A stretch of 64,000 nt of DNA, taken from assembly GCF_004104355.1 (NCBI RefSeq), contig NZ_RJLM01000009.1, forward strand, positions 62,001 through 126,000, written 5' to 3'. The notes under the pieces are model-generated. The model searched no databases. It had not been told where the DNA came from and worked only from the letters and a program-made list of their open reading frames with translations. The position numbers and the translations under genes are program-made. This document shows positions 17,808-29,457 of the stretch, in pieces; positions within the stretch are counted from its first letter, which is position 1; the number at the start of each line of letters is the position of its first letter. Source of the stretch: Photobacterium chitinilyticum. GTDB lineage: Bacteria; Pseudomonadota; Gammaproteobacteria; Enterobacterales; Vibrionaceae.

Positions 17808-20800
17808 TTAAACGGGCACCAACTCCTCATGCTTTCGCACCAAGTTAAAGTCGGCGAGGATGGCATAGGCAGCCGGGATCATGAATAGCACCAGCAAAGT
17901 CGAAGTGAAGATCCCGAACACTATCGAAATCACCAGCGGTTGGATAACCTGAGCCTGCAGGCTGGTTTCCAGCAATAACGGTAGCAGACCTGCAGCGGTG
18001 GTAAGTGATGTCAGAAATACCGCACGGAAGCGCTCCCGACTCGCTTTCACTACCGCATCATGAACACTCTCGCCCTCATCGACATGATGACGAATGTACT
18101 GCACCAGCAATATTGAATCATTGACAACGACACCGGCAAGAGACACAAAACCCATAATACTCGGCATACTCAGCGCATAACCCAACAGCCAATGCCCCCA
18201 GAATACCCCTATCAATGCCAGCGGAATTGCCAGCAGCACCACAAACGGCTCCAAATAACTGCGGAACTGGTAGCTGAGGATCACAAACACCCCAAAAATT
18301 CCCAGCATAAAACCGATACCCATCGACTGGCCGGTTTGCGCCGTATCTTTGGCCTCACCTTCAAAGTCGAAACGCAAGCCCGGATAACCCTGCTGCAGCT
18401 CAGGCATTAGCCGGTCACGGAACTGACGGGTAATTTCCGTCGAGCTAATCTTGCTGCTATCGAGATCAGCAAAGACGATCAGGGTCCTGACCCCATTGAT
18501 CCGTTGAATGCGGACAAAATTACGCTGGTACTCCAGCATCGCAATCGAGGCCAGCGGGATCTGGCTACCATCACCCAGGATCACCGGGAAGCTGGCCAGC
18601 GTCTGGAGGTTGGCTGCCTCCTGCTTGTCAAAGCGGACTTCGACCTCAATATTTTCCGGGCCGATCTGAATTTCATCGGCAGTCTGGCCAAAATAGGCTG
18701 CGCGCAGCTGGGAGGCTATCATCTGGCCGTCAATGCCGAAGCTCTCGGCTCCCGGACGTAGCTTAACCAAGACTTCCTGCTTGCCCATCCGCATATCATC
18801 CAGCACACCGGAAACGCCGTCGAACTCGTTGAGGAACTGCTGCAGCTCAATCGATGCCCCTTTGAGCTGCTCGAGATCATCATGCTGCATCCTAATTTCA
18901 ACCGCCCGGCCACCCGGCCCGACCATCGGCTGCTTGAACACCATCGACACTGGCGCGGCAATCACCCCGACTTCCTCACGCCAGGCTGCAATGAACTCGT
19001 CTATCAAGCTGTTGCGCGATTCTGCTCCCAGCATATCCAGCCGCACAGTTGCCACATGGGGGCCGCTTTCGTCGGCATCGGCATTGAAGTTATATTGCGC
19101 AGTAATGTGCTCGACCAACGTCCGACCATCTTCCTGCTCGTCACTCCATTTGCGGTTAAGCGTCTCCGCTGCGGTTATAATTTTCCCGACAACCAACTCT
19201 GTCTGTGCCAGCGACGCCCCCGGAGGCAGGATCACCCGGGCTTCGGCAATATCACCGTCCAGCTCGGGGAAACCGACAAACTTCAGTGCACCTCCGGCAA
19301 GCAAGGAAAAAGAAATCAGCAGCATCGCAATCACACTACCCAGAAACAGATAACGCCAGCGCACCACGGCATCCACCGCGGTCACCAATTGGTTATTGCG
19401 AAACGTCTCAAAACGCTTGAGAAAGCGCGCCTTAAAGGCCAACGGTGGCCGCTCGTGCTTGCCTCTCGCCCGTTGTTTTTGCAGCGAATGACTCAGATGA
19501 TTCGGTAAGATCAAAAAGGCTTCAACCAAACTGATTGTCAGTACCAGGATAAGTACCATCGGTACGACCTTCAGGACGGCCCCCATTTCGCCTTCGAGAA
19601 ACAACAAGCTGCCAAAAATACACACCGTGGTGAGATAGGAAGAAAGCACACCGGGGAAGACTTTCTTCACCCCTTCGGAGACGGCATCCGGTACCGACAG
19701 TCCCCGTTCAAGGTGGGCCGCTATCGACTCGGCAATCACGATGGCATCGTCCATCATGATACCAATTGCCATCAGCAGGGCGACCAGAGACATAATGTTG
19801 ATCGACAGGCCCAGTCCGGCCATCAGGAACAGGCTACCGAGGAAGGCCACCGGCAAACCGGCTGCGACCCAGAACGAATAACGGAAGGTGAAAAACAACC
19901 ACATGGTGGCAAATACCAACACGACACCCTGCCAACCATTTTTCACCATCATGGTCAGGCGATCCCACAATACCGAGGAGATATCGTTCGTCAGATTAAG
20001 CGTCACGCCGGTGGGGGCGACCTTGTTTTCGTCCTCGACAAACTGAACCACCCGCTCTTTGATCCGCAAGGCATCATCGGCCTTGTTCTTGCTAATTTTC
20101 AGCAGCGCCGATGGCTGACCATCAAACAGTACCTTCTGCTCATCCAGTTCGAAGCGGTCGGTAATCGTTGCAATATCTCCCAACCTGAGCAGGGCACCAT
20201 CGCTGTCAGCACCTATTACGGTATCGGCCAGTGAATCCGGGGTGATCTTCTGCTCATCAAACCGGATCAGCAAGTTTTTCTCCGCCAGCTCAATATTGCC
20301 GCTGGGTAGCTTCAAGTTCTGGCGAGCCAGGCGATCTGCAATATCACCGACACTGAGGCCAAGCTGGCGCAATGATGCCTCTTTCAGTTCAACCCGGAGC
20401 TGATGATCGGAGAATCCGGCAACATCGACCAAGGACACGCCATAATCTAGCTTCAGCTTACGTTTCAGCTGCTCGGCATAGGCTTTCAGGTGCGGCCAGC
20501 TGGTATCGGCACTGATCGCGACATCAACCACCGGCTCGTTCCAGTCAAGTTCGCGGACAATCGGCGACTCGATTTGAGTCGGAAAATCATTGATGGCATT
20601 GATTTGGGTCTGGACATCTACCAGCATCCGCGATACCACATCGCTGCTGGTCAACTTGAGAACCAGCGAGGCCGAACCCTCGACCGCCTCACAGCGGGTC
20701 TCCTCGATATTGGCCAGCCCATCAACGGCATCCTCCATCCGCATGCAGATACTTTCTTCTACTTCCTGCGGCGAAGCGCCTGGGTAAACAACAGAAGCGA

Positions 20801-20930
20801 TGATGTAAGGCGGTGAAAATTCAGGAAAGGTTTCCCGCTTGATCTGCGGCAGTGATACAAAACCAAAGATCAGCAAGGCCAGCATCAATAGGTTGGCCGC
20901 AGTTGGATGACGGGAGAAGTAGCGGATCAT
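17808..20930 (-). CDS. RND-family efflux transporter, inner-membrane pump
   Basis: Proton-driven multidrug-type pump of the HAE1/AcrB superfamily. The protein (1040 aa) begins with a short cytoplasmic stretch and a first membrane helix, then shows the two large periplasmic loops and two blocks of membrane helices. The TM4 aspartate pair is present in GIMMDDAIVIAE and the later block carries GVVVNDSILLVQYI. It overlaps the fusion-protein gene by 4 nt (ATGA). No outer-membrane channel gene is in the operon, so it presumably uses a TolC encoded elsewhere. Substrates cannot be predicted from the sequence. Confidence 0.92.
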   Translation of the reverse strand: MIRYFSRHPTAANLLMLALLIFGFVSLPQIKRETFPEFSPPYIIASVVYPGASPQEVEESICMRMEDAVDGLANIEETRCEAVEGSASLVLKLTSSDVVSRMLVDVQTQINAINDFPTQIESPIVRELDWNEPVVDVAISADTSWPHLKAYAEQLKRKLKLDYGVSLVDVAGFSDHQLRVELKEASLRQLGLSVGDIADRLARQNLKLPSGNIELAEKNLLIRFDEQKITPDSLADTVIGADSDGALLRLGDIATITDRFELDEQKVLFDGQPSALLKISKNKADDALRIKERVVQFVEDENKVAPTGVTLNLTNDISSVLWDRLTMMVKNGWQGVVLVFATMWLFFTFRYSFWVAAGLPVAFLGSLFLMAGLGLSINIMSLVALLMAIGIMMDDAIVIAESIAAHLERGLSVPDAVSEGVKKVFPGVLSSYLTTVCIFGSLLFLEGEMGAVLKVVPMVLILVLTISLVEAFLILPNHLSHSLQKQRARGKHERPPLAFKARFLKRFETFRNNQLVTAVDAVVRWRYLFLGSVIAMLLISFSLLAGGALKFVGFPELDGDIAEARVILPPGASLAQTELVVGKIITAAETLNRKWSDEQEDGRTLVEHITAQYNFNADADESGPHVATVRLDMLGAESRNSLIDEFIAAWREEVGVIAAPVSMVFKQPMVGPGGRAVEIRMQHDDLEQLKGASIELQQFLNEFDGVSGVLDDMRMGKQEVLVKLRPGAESFGIDGQMIASQLRAAYFGQTADEIQIGPENIEVEVRFDKQEAANLQTLASFPVILGDGSQIPLASIAMLEYQRNFVRIQRINGVRTLIVFADLDSSKISSTEITRQFRDRLMPELQQGYPGLRFDFEGEAKDTAQTGQSMGIGFMLGIFGVFVILSYQFRSYLEPFVVLLAIPLALIGVFWGHWLLGYALSMPSIMGFVSLAGVVVNDSILLVQYIRHHVDEGESVHDAVVKASRERFRAVFLTSLTTAAGLLPLLLETSLQAQVIQPLVISIVFGIFTSTLLVLFMIPAAYAILADFNLVRKHEELVPV

Positions 20931-22270
20931 AACGCCGGCTCCTCATCTATTTTGCTGTTCACGGCCGTGCCATTTCGAGTCACAACCTGAAGTGCCATGC
21001 CGGAAACGGCTGGCAGCAGATCATTGACAACAAGCTGCTGTTGAGATGATAGCTCGCCACCAATGGCTACTTTGCCGGCTCGACGGAACAATACGTTCAC
21101 CTGCTGGATCTGCAACGCATTATTCTCGTCAAGCAGATAAATCTTATCACCATGAAGCGCCCGCTCGGGGATCACCCAATGGGCATTGTCCTGACCGGAC
21201 AAGCGGGCCTCGACAAACATCCCGTTAACCAATGGCGGCGCATCTTCCGGGGAAAGCTGGCTGTAATCCTGATCAACCTCGAGGATCACCCCGACCGTTG
21301 CCTGATTGGCACTGACCGTATCGCTGATCCGGGTCACCCTTGCTGGCCATTGTTGCTGGAAGCTGCCGCTGGAAAGCCGGATACTCGCGGTTAAATCAAG
21401 CTGATCAGCCCGCGGACGACCATCGGCATGGGCTGTATACTGGGTCAGGCTCGACGCCAGTACCTGCATATCATGCAACGCCACCTGCGCATCAATTTCC
21501 ACGGTATCAATTCCATGGGCAATCACCATACTCTGCTGGGCGTTGACCACCTGATCCTGCTCGATATCGACACTGGAAATCCGGGCATCAATCGGCAGGG
21601 TGATTATCGTTTTTTCCAGTGAACGCTTGGCCTCAGATACCCGAGATTGATTGACATCCAGCTGCGCAATCGTCACCTTGCGCTCATTCGGCAATACAAT
21701 CAGCTGATTCTGGATATCCTGAACTACTTTCTTGCTAGCAAGGGTATTTTGCAGTTCTAAGTCGACGGCAGACTGCGAGGTTAACCCTTTGCCTCGTAGC
21801 TCTTTCTTACGGGTTAGCTCTTTTTGACTGATTGCCAGACGATTTTTTTCAATCTTCAGCGTCGTTTTCAGGTTCTGCTCTTCCTGGGTCAGCTTGGCTA
21901 GCTGAGCCTGACTTGAGCTGACATCGGCTTCGGCCTGGGCCAGACGGAGTTCGTAATCCAACGGATCAATTTTCAGCAATGTCGTTCCGGCATCCAGCAC
22001 CCTGCCTTTCTCCAGCCCGGGATGACGATACACCACCTTGCCGGACACCTCAGCAATAGCCTGCCACTCTACCTTGGGTTTAACCCGGCCAAACCCTGTT
22101 ACCATAGGTGCCAGCGGTAGCTGTTGTAAGCTAATCACATCGACAGGCCGCGCCTTATTCAGCACCGGTTTTATCGCCGGGGTCGAGCGCAGGTTAATCG
22201 CCAGTACCAGCACAGCCACACCCACCAATACCGCAGGCAGGATCAAGATTTTTCTATTGAGCTTCGTCAT
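20927..22270 (-). CDS. RND efflux periplasmic adaptor (membrane fusion protein)
   Basis: Joins the RND pump to an outer-membrane channel. Residues 8-25 form an N-terminal membrane anchor or signal (ILILPAVLVGVAVLVLAI); no lipobox cysteine is seen. A biotinyl-lipoyl-like half (VSGKVVYRHPGLEKGRVLDAGTTLLKIDP), a long coiled-coil hairpin (about residues 105-225, rich in Q, K, E and L), the second lipoyl half and a beta-barrel domain follow, in the family order. Length is 447 aa. AGGGAGG lies before the ATG, inside the end of the tetR gene, which it overlaps by 17 nt. Confidence 0.92.
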   Translation of the reverse strand: MTKLNRKILILPAVLVGVAVLVLAINLRSTPAIKPVLNKARPVDVISLQQLPLAPMVTGFGRVKPKVEWQAIAEVSGKVVYRHPGLEKGRVLDAGTTLLKIDPLDYELRLAQAEADVSSSQAQLAKLTQEEQNLKTTLKIEKNRLAISQKELTRKKELRGKGLTSQSAVDLELQNTLASKKVVQDIQNQLIVLPNERKVTIAQLDVNQSRVSEAKRSLEKTIITLPIDARISSVDIEQDQVVNAQQSMVIAHGIDTVEIDAQVALHDMQVLASSLTQYTAHADGRPRADQLDLTASIRLSSGSFQQQWPARVTRISDTVSANQATVGVILEVDQDYSQLSPEDAPPLVNGMFVEARLSGQDNAHWVIPERALHGDKIYLLDENNALQIQQVNVLFRRAGKVAIGGELSSQQQLVVNDLLPAVSGMALQVVTRNGTAVNSKIDEEPAL

Positions 22271-22907
22271 TGGTACGGCCTCCCTGCGCTAAAATACCGT
22301 GGAGCAACACATTGACATTGTGATCAGCCAGCTCCATTAACCATTCTTCATTTAATTCAATTCCCTGGATCCCAAGCAAGGCGGGTGGAGCCAGAAAAGG
22401 GAACACCATCATACTGATAAATGTCATCCTCGCCATCTTCGGAGACACGTCATCGCGTAATACCCCGGCCCGGACCATCTTGCTAAACATCAGATCTTCA
22501 GCAGGAAAAGCGATCTCGCTAAAAATTCTTTCCATCGCTCGCCGCTGTAAGTCACCGGGCTCCATCATCATCGTACGTACAATCAGCTTCGGCAGATCAG
22601 GGCTTGGTGCCATAATGCGATAATAGGTCCGCATCAGATCGCCCACACTAGCCACATCACCGACACTGATCACGCGTTTCAATTGAGCACGAATAGGCTC
22701 CAGTGTTTCACGCAGCATGGTCTCGAACAGGCCAGCCTTGTTACCGAAGTAGTAGCGGATCAGTGCCACATTGACATCCGCCCGGGATGCAATCATCCGG
22801 GTCGATACTTTGCTGTAAGGAAGGGCAACAAAGAGCTTTCTTGCCTCTGTGATCAATCTTTCCCTGGCGTCGGAATCCCCGCTGGGGCGGCCTGCTTTTC
22901 CTGTCAT
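22254..22907 (-). CDS. TetR-family repressor of the efflux operon
   Basis: One-component regulator, first gene of the tetR-adaptor-pump operon. The N-terminal helix-turn-helix (about residues 12-60, with STRMIASRADVNVALIRYYFGNKAGLFE) is typical of TetR, and the divergent helical C-terminal domain would bind the inducer. The ATG at 22907 (MTGKAGRPSG) is preferred; a GTG two codons upstream also fits. Two related palindromes upstream (22929-22946 and 22993-23014) are the likely operators, which implies autoregulation of the whole pump operon. Confidence 0.9.
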   Translation of the reverse strand: MTGKAGRPSGDSDARERLITEARKLFVALPYSKVSTRMIASRADVNVALIRYYFGNKAGLFETMLRETLEPIRAQLKRVISVGDVASVGDLMRTYYRIMAPSPDLPKLIVRTMMMEPGDLQRRAMERIFSEIAFPAEDLMFSKMVRAGVLRDDVSPKMARMTFISMMVFPFLAPPALLGIQGIELNEEWLMELADHNVNVLLHGILAQGGRTNDEAQ

Positions 22908-22928
22908 AGTCACTCTGCTGCTAAATTA

Positions 22929-22946
22929 ATTAATCACCTGATTAAT
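22929..22946. promoter_or_regulatory. Proximal TetR operator candidate
   Basis: Perfect 8-bp arms, ATTAATCA-CC-TGATTAAT, 21 bp upstream of the tetR start. Shares its core with the distal site. Confidence 0.6.
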
Positions 22947-22992
22947 AATTTACTTCAGTACTTTATCCGGCTGTACCGAATTTATTCACACC

Positions 22993-23014
22993 AAATTAAT
23001 CATTTGATTAATTT
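22993..23014. promoter_or_regulatory. Distal TetR operator candidate
   Basis: Perfect 10-bp arms, AAATTAATCA and TGATTAATTT around TT. Centre 66 bp from the proximal site. Same ATTAATCA half-site, so both probably bind the same dimer. Confidence 0.6.
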
Positions 23015-23224
23015 TATATCAGGATAAAGATTCTGCCGTGTGCGTCCTCTCACCGTTGTTCTGTTATCAAATATTGAAAGGAAAATACCTCGACACAATA
23101 ATATTTCACCATTCATTCATTGCCGCCATACCAACCGCCATCGACATACTGATTAAGCAAAAGAATAAATTCATTTAAAATCATGCAAATAAACATATTG
23201 GCAAAATATATATTCAATTAGTGG

Positions 23225-23254
23225 TTGACGATTAACCTGTCTATTTGGTATTCA
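23225..23254 (+). promoter_or_regulatory. Predicted leu operon promoter
   Basis: TTGACG (23225-23230) and TATTCA (23249-23254) with an 18-bp spacer, 35 bp before the leader peptide. The A/T-rich 60 bp upstream would suit LeuO binding. Confidence 0.6.
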
Positions 23255-23288
23255 TTTGTTAATCAAATTTGTGGATATCATTTAAAAA

Positions 23289-23351
23289 ATGAAAAAACGT
23301 TTCTTTCTACTCCTTAGCCTCCTCATTATCGTGAATAATTCGCGCGGGTAG
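23289..23351 (+). CDS. leuL: leu operon leader peptide
   Basis: A 20-codon frame encoding MKKRF-FLLLS-LLIIV-NNSRG. Five Leu codons in six (Leu3-Ser-Leu2) are followed by Ile-Ile-Val, the control codons of a leucine attenuator. It starts 190 bp before leuA and ends before a terminator hairpin. When charged tRNA-Leu is scarce the ribosome stalls on the Leu codons and the antiterminator forms. Too short for standard gene finding. Function by homology to known leu leaders and by its position. Confidence 0.85.
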   Translation: MKKRFFLLLSLLIIVNNSRG

Positions 23352-23412
23352 CTGATGGGTGAGAAACACCACCAAGAATTCAAAAACCCGCGCAGAAAGC
23401 GCGGGTTTTTTT
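23342..23412 (+). terminator. leu attenuator (antiterminator and terminator)
   Basis: CCCGCGC (23387-23393) can pair with GCGCGGG at 23399-23405, followed by seven Ts (terminator), or with an identical GCGCGGG at 23342-23348 (antiterminator). The upstream copy overlaps the last codons of leuL, so a ribosome that reaches the stop codon hides it and allows termination. Confidence 0.85.
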
Positions 23413-23480
23413 ATATAGAGAGCCAGCGCAAGCGGATGCAGACAACGCCTGGATAGGCGGGCCAACATAAGGAAGTAGCA

Positions 23481-26122
<2,642 letters not shown>

Positions 26123-26145
26123 AAAGTACGAGGAGCAATCGAGCA

Positions 26146-27585
26146 ATGTCAAACACCCAGACAAAAGCGCCAAAGACGCTTTATGAAAAAGTATACGATG
26201 CCCACGTTGCCGTTGCGGCGGAAGGCGAAACCCCTATTTTGTATATCGACCGCCATCTGGTGCACGAAGTCACCTCGCCGCAGGCGTTCGACGGCCTGCG
26301 CGAGAAAGGCCGCCAAGTACGTCAGGTCGGCAAGACCTTCGCCACCATGGATCACAACGTCTCGACCCAGACCAAAGACATCAAGGCCTCGGGAAAAATG
26401 GCGCAGATCCAGATGGAGACGTTGGCCAAGAACTGCGAAGAGTTCGGCGTCACCCTGTATGACCTGAACCACAAATACCAGGGCATTGTCCATGTCATGG
26501 GTCCTGAGCTGGGGATTACCCTGCCGGGTATGACCATTGTATGCGGTGATTCACATACCGCGACCCACGGAGCTTTCGGCTCGCTGGCATTCGGTATCGG
26601 TACCTCGGAAGTCGAACATGTGCTGGCGACCCAGACGCTGAAGCAGGCCCGGGCCAAGACAATGAAAATTGAAGTCAAAGGCAAAGTGGCAGAAGGCATT
26701 ACCGCCAAAGATATCGTGCTGGCCATTATTGGTAAAACCACCGCTGCCGGCGGTACCGGCTATGTAGTCGAGTTCTGTGGCGAGGCCATCACAGACCTGT
26801 CGATGGAAGGACGGATGACAGTATGCAACATGGCAATTGAGCTGGGTGCCAAAGCCGGCCTGATAGCTCCGGATCAAACCACCTTCGACTACATCAAAGA
26901 TCGCAAATTCTCGCCGGCTGATGCCAACTTCGATGCTGCCGTTGCCTACTGGCAAACATTGAAAACCGATGATGATGCGGAGTTTGATGCCGTCGTAACG
27001 CTGGATGCCAAAGACATCAAACCCCAGGTGACATGGGGAACAAACCCGGGCCAAGTCATTGCTGTTGACGCGCTAATCCCGTCACCGGAGGACTTCAGTG
27101 ATCCGGTAGAAAAAGCATCAGCCGAAAAAGCGCTGGCCTATATGGGGCTGGAAGCCGGCAAAAAGCTTGCTGACTTTAGTATTGATAAAGTCTTCATCGG
27201 CTCCTGCACCAACTCTCGTATCGAGGACATGCGCGCCGCAGCGGCTATTGCGAAAGGCCGTCAGGTCGCGGCAAATATCCAGGCATTGGTTGTGCCGGGC
27301 TCGGAACAGGTCAAGGCCCAAGCCGAGCTGGAGGGACTGGATAAAATCTTTATCGAAGCTGGTTTTGAATGGCGCCTGCCGGGCTGTTCCATGTGTCTGG
27401 CAATGAATAACGACCGCCTGGGGCCTAAAGAGCGTTGTGCATCAACCAGTAACCGTAATTTCGAGGGCCGCCAGGGGCGCGATGGACGTACCCATCTGGT
27501 GAGTCCGGCCATGGCCGCCGCCGCAGCATGTGCCGGCCATTTCGTCGATATTCGTGAACTGGATTTTGAAACCGCAACCGCTTAA
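26146..27585 (+). CDS. leuC: 3-isopropylmalate dehydratase large subunit
   Basis: Aconitase-family [4Fe-4S] subunit that, with LeuD, isomerises 2- to 3-isopropylmalate. The three cluster cysteines lie in GSCTNSR and [10 protein letters not shown]; the [10 protein letters not shown] active-site segment is present. Length is 479 aa, about a dozen residues longer than E. coli LeuC at the N-terminus ([13 protein letters not shown]). AGGAG precedes the ATG. Third gene of leuABCD; leuD follows after 15 bp. Confidence 0.97.
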   Translation: MSNTQTKAPKTLYEKVYDAHVAVAAEGETPILYIDRHLVHEVTSPQAFDGLREKGRQVRQVGKTFATMDHNVSTQTKDIKASGKMAQIQMETLAKNCEEFGVTLYDLNHKYQGIVHVMGPELGITLPGMTIVCGDSHTATHGAFGSLAFGIGTSEVEHVLATQTLKQARAKTMKIEVKGKVAEGITAKDIVLAIIGKTTAAGGTGYVVEFCGEAITDLSMEGRMTVCNMAIELGAKAGLIAPDQTTFDYIKDRKFSPADANFDAAVAYWQTLKTDDDAEFDAVVTLDAKDIKPQVTWGTNPGQVIAVDALIPSPEDFSDPVEKASAEKALAYMGLEAGKKLADFSIDKVFIGSCTNSRIEDMRAAAAIAKGRQVAANIQALVVPGSEQVKAQAELEGLDKIFIEAGFEWRLPGCSMCLAMNNDRLGPKERCASTSNRNFEGRQGRDGRTHLVSPAMAAAAACAGHFVDIRELDFETATA

Positions 27586-27600
27586 TAGAAGGAACAGACA

Positions 27601-28203
27601 ATGGCAGGTTTTAAGCAACATACAGGTTTGGTAGTTCCTTTGGATGCGGCGAATGTCGATACAGATGCCATAATTCCAAAGCAGTTTCTCCAAAAAGTGA
27701 CCCGGACAGGCTTCGGTCAGCATTTGTTTCATGACTGGCGCTTTCTTGATGATGCCGGCGAGAAACCAAACCCGGACTTTATAATGAACGCACCGTGTTA
27801 TCAGGGTGCCAGTATTTTACTGGCCCGTGAAAACTTTGGCTGCGGTTCATCGCGAGAACACGCCCCCTGGGCATTGGCCGACTACGGTATTCAGGTGATG
27901 ATTGCCCCGAGTTTTGCCGATATTTTCTATGGTAACGCCATCAACAACCAGATGGTGCCGGTACGCCTGAGCGATCAGGAAGTCGACGAGCTGTTCCAGT
28001 TTGTCGAAAACAGCGAAGGGGCCGAAATTACTGTCGATCTTGAGACGATGCAAGTGAGTGCCAACGGCAAGCAGTACAGCTTCGAGATTGATGAATTTCG
28101 CCGTCACTGCCTGCTCAACGGCTTGGATAACATCGGCCTGACCCTGCAACACGAGGACAAGATTGCCGAGTATGAAAGTAAAATTCCGGCTTTTCTTGCC
28201 TAA
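27601..28203 (+). CDS. leuD: 3-isopropylmalate dehydratase small subunit
   Basis: Swivel-domain partner of LeuC (200 aa, E. coli 201). The [13 protein letters not shown] start, the [11 protein letters not shown] substrate motif and the [30 protein letters not shown]-terminus are typical. AGAAGGAACAG precedes the ATG. Last gene of the leu operon; a short hairpin with a poor T tract follows at 28223-28245. Confidence 0.97.
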   Translation: MAGFKQHTGLVVPLDAANVDTDAIIPKQFLQKVTRTGFGQHLFHDWRFLDDAGEKPNPDFIMNAPCYQGASILLARENFGCGSSREHAPWALADYGIQVMIAPSFADIFYGNAINNQMVPVRLSDQEVDELFQFVENSEGAEITVDLETMQVSANGKQYSFEIDEFRRHCLLNGLDNIGLTLQHEDKIAEYESKIPAFLA

Positions 28204-28222
28204 CAAGTAAATACTTACTCGC

Positions 28223-28245
28223 GCCCCGGCATCTATAGCTGGGGC
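28223..28245 (+). terminator. Weak hairpin after leuD
   Basis: GCCCCGGC and GCTGGGGC form an 8-bp stem with one G-T pair, followed by ACTTTACT. It may be the leu operon terminator. Confidence 0.45.
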
Positions 28246-28385
28246 ACTTTACTATGCTGTTAGTTAATAATGAATTATTTCGCACCGGATACCCTGAAAG
28301 TCTGAACGATGATTGCTGCAAGAAAGCTGGCTGATACGAGGTCATATCATCTAGTTACTTTCCCCCAAGGCCGCAAGGACTTAGA

Positions 28386-29168
28386 ATGCGTATTATATTC
28401 ACCCTTTTATTACTGCTGGTTTCCGCCACTGGCAGCGCTGCACCCAAAGCCGAGCTGTGGCCCTACTGGCAACAAAGCAACGAAGCCAATACCGCGACCA
28501 TCGACCACTCACTTTGGCAGCACACACTAAATAAGTATCTGGTACTGCACCCCCAACAAACACTGTTTCGCTACCACGCAGTTTCAAGCAACGGCAAATA
28601 TGATCTTGACCGCTATATCCGCAAACTGGCCGCTACTGACCCTCGCAGCTATAGCAAAGACGAGCAGTTTGCCTATTGGGTGAACCTTTATAATGCCCTG
28701 ACTGTTCAGCTGATCCTCGATAACTATCCGCTGAAATCCATTACCAAGCTAGGCGGCTTTTTCAGCTTTGGTCCCTGGGACGAAAAGCTGCTCACCATTA
28801 ATAACAACGCATTGTCGCTCAATGATATCGAACACCGGATTCTGCGTCCGATCTGGCAGGACGCTCGTATTCATTATGTCGTCAACTGCGCCAGTCTGGG
28901 GTGCCCGGATCTCCAGCCCGAGGCATTCACCGCCGACAACAGCGAAAAGCTGCTTGAACAGAGTGCCAGCCGGTTTATCAACAGCACCAAAGGCGTCAAG
29001 GTAACAGGTAGCAAAGTGCTCCTTTCCTCTATCTATAACTGGTATAGCATCGACTTCGGTAACAAGAGCATGCTGCAAAACCACCTTAACCAATACCGAA
29101 AAGGCAAGCATGTTGAACTAAATAGCATTAGCTACGACTATGACTGGACACTCAACGAAGCTCGCTAG
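28386..29168 (+). CDS. Exported DUF547 protein
   Basis: A 260-residue secreted or periplasmic protein. A signal peptide ends near residue 19 (LLLLLVSATGSAA). The DUF547 domain covers most of the rest; conserved blocks include FAYWVNLYNALTVQL, HYVVNCASLGCPDL (with two cysteines, a possible disulfide) and LLSSIYNWYSIDF. Its biochemical function is unknown; homologues are common in marine bacteria. It lies between the leu operon and the TPP riboswitch, with no sign that it belongs to either. The start is chosen for the signal peptide; AAGGACTTAG lies upstream. Confidence 0.85.
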   Translation: MRIIFTLLLLLVSATGSAAPKAELWPYWQQSNEANTATIDHSLWQHTLNKYLVLHPQQTLFRYHAVSSNGKYDLDRYIRKLAATDPRSYSKDEQFAYWVNLYNALTVQLILDNYPLKSITKLGGFFSFGPWDEKLLTINNNALSLNDIEHRILRPIWQDARIHYVVNCASLGCPDLQPEAFTADNSEKLLEQSASRFINSTKGVKVTGSKVLLSSIYNWYSIDFGNKSMLQNHLNQYRKGKHVELNSISYDYDWTLNEAR

Positions 29169-29245
29169 GGCGAAACACCGCCAACCCGACACAAAGTGGT
29201 ATTGCGCTGGCAACAGACTGCGTAGCGCATTACAATAGCTATCGT

Positions 29246-29339
29246 TCTCATTGGGGAGTCTGAGCACAAAGCCAGACTGAGATTGCAACAGCAGAACCCA
29301 CAGAACCTGAACCAGGTCATGCTGGCGTAGGAATTGAGA
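29246..29339 (+). promoter_or_regulatory. TPP (THI-box) riboswitch
   Basis: Contains the THI-element consensus blocks in order: GGGGAGTCTGAGC, CTGAGATTGC, ACCCACAGAACCTGA, ACCAGGTCATGCTGGCGTAGGAA. P1 can form from TCTCA (29246-29250) and TGAGA (29335-29339). A TACAAT -10 element (29231-29236) lies just upstream. Downstream, CGCTC (29404-29408) can pair with GAGCG (29449-29453), covering the thiB ribosome site, with an inner stem at 29422-29442. This fits translational repression by TPP. Confidence 0.93.
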
Positions 29340-29457
29340 TAATCTGACCACCATAACTGTCAACGTTGCAGCACGACGCTGAACACCTTTCTCAACCCTG
29401 TGCCGCTCATACGATTTATTTCCCTCTTGCAGGATGCAAGGGTATCAGGAGCGCATA

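Noticed and set aside
18733-19508. Two plus-strand frames of over 200 codons opposite the RND pump gene
   Set aside because: Antisense shadows of a GC-rich coding gene; no ribosome site, no motif, mutually overlapping frames.
26551-27054. 167-codon minus-strand frame opposite leuC
   Set aside because: Antisense of a well-supported gene with no homologous motif.
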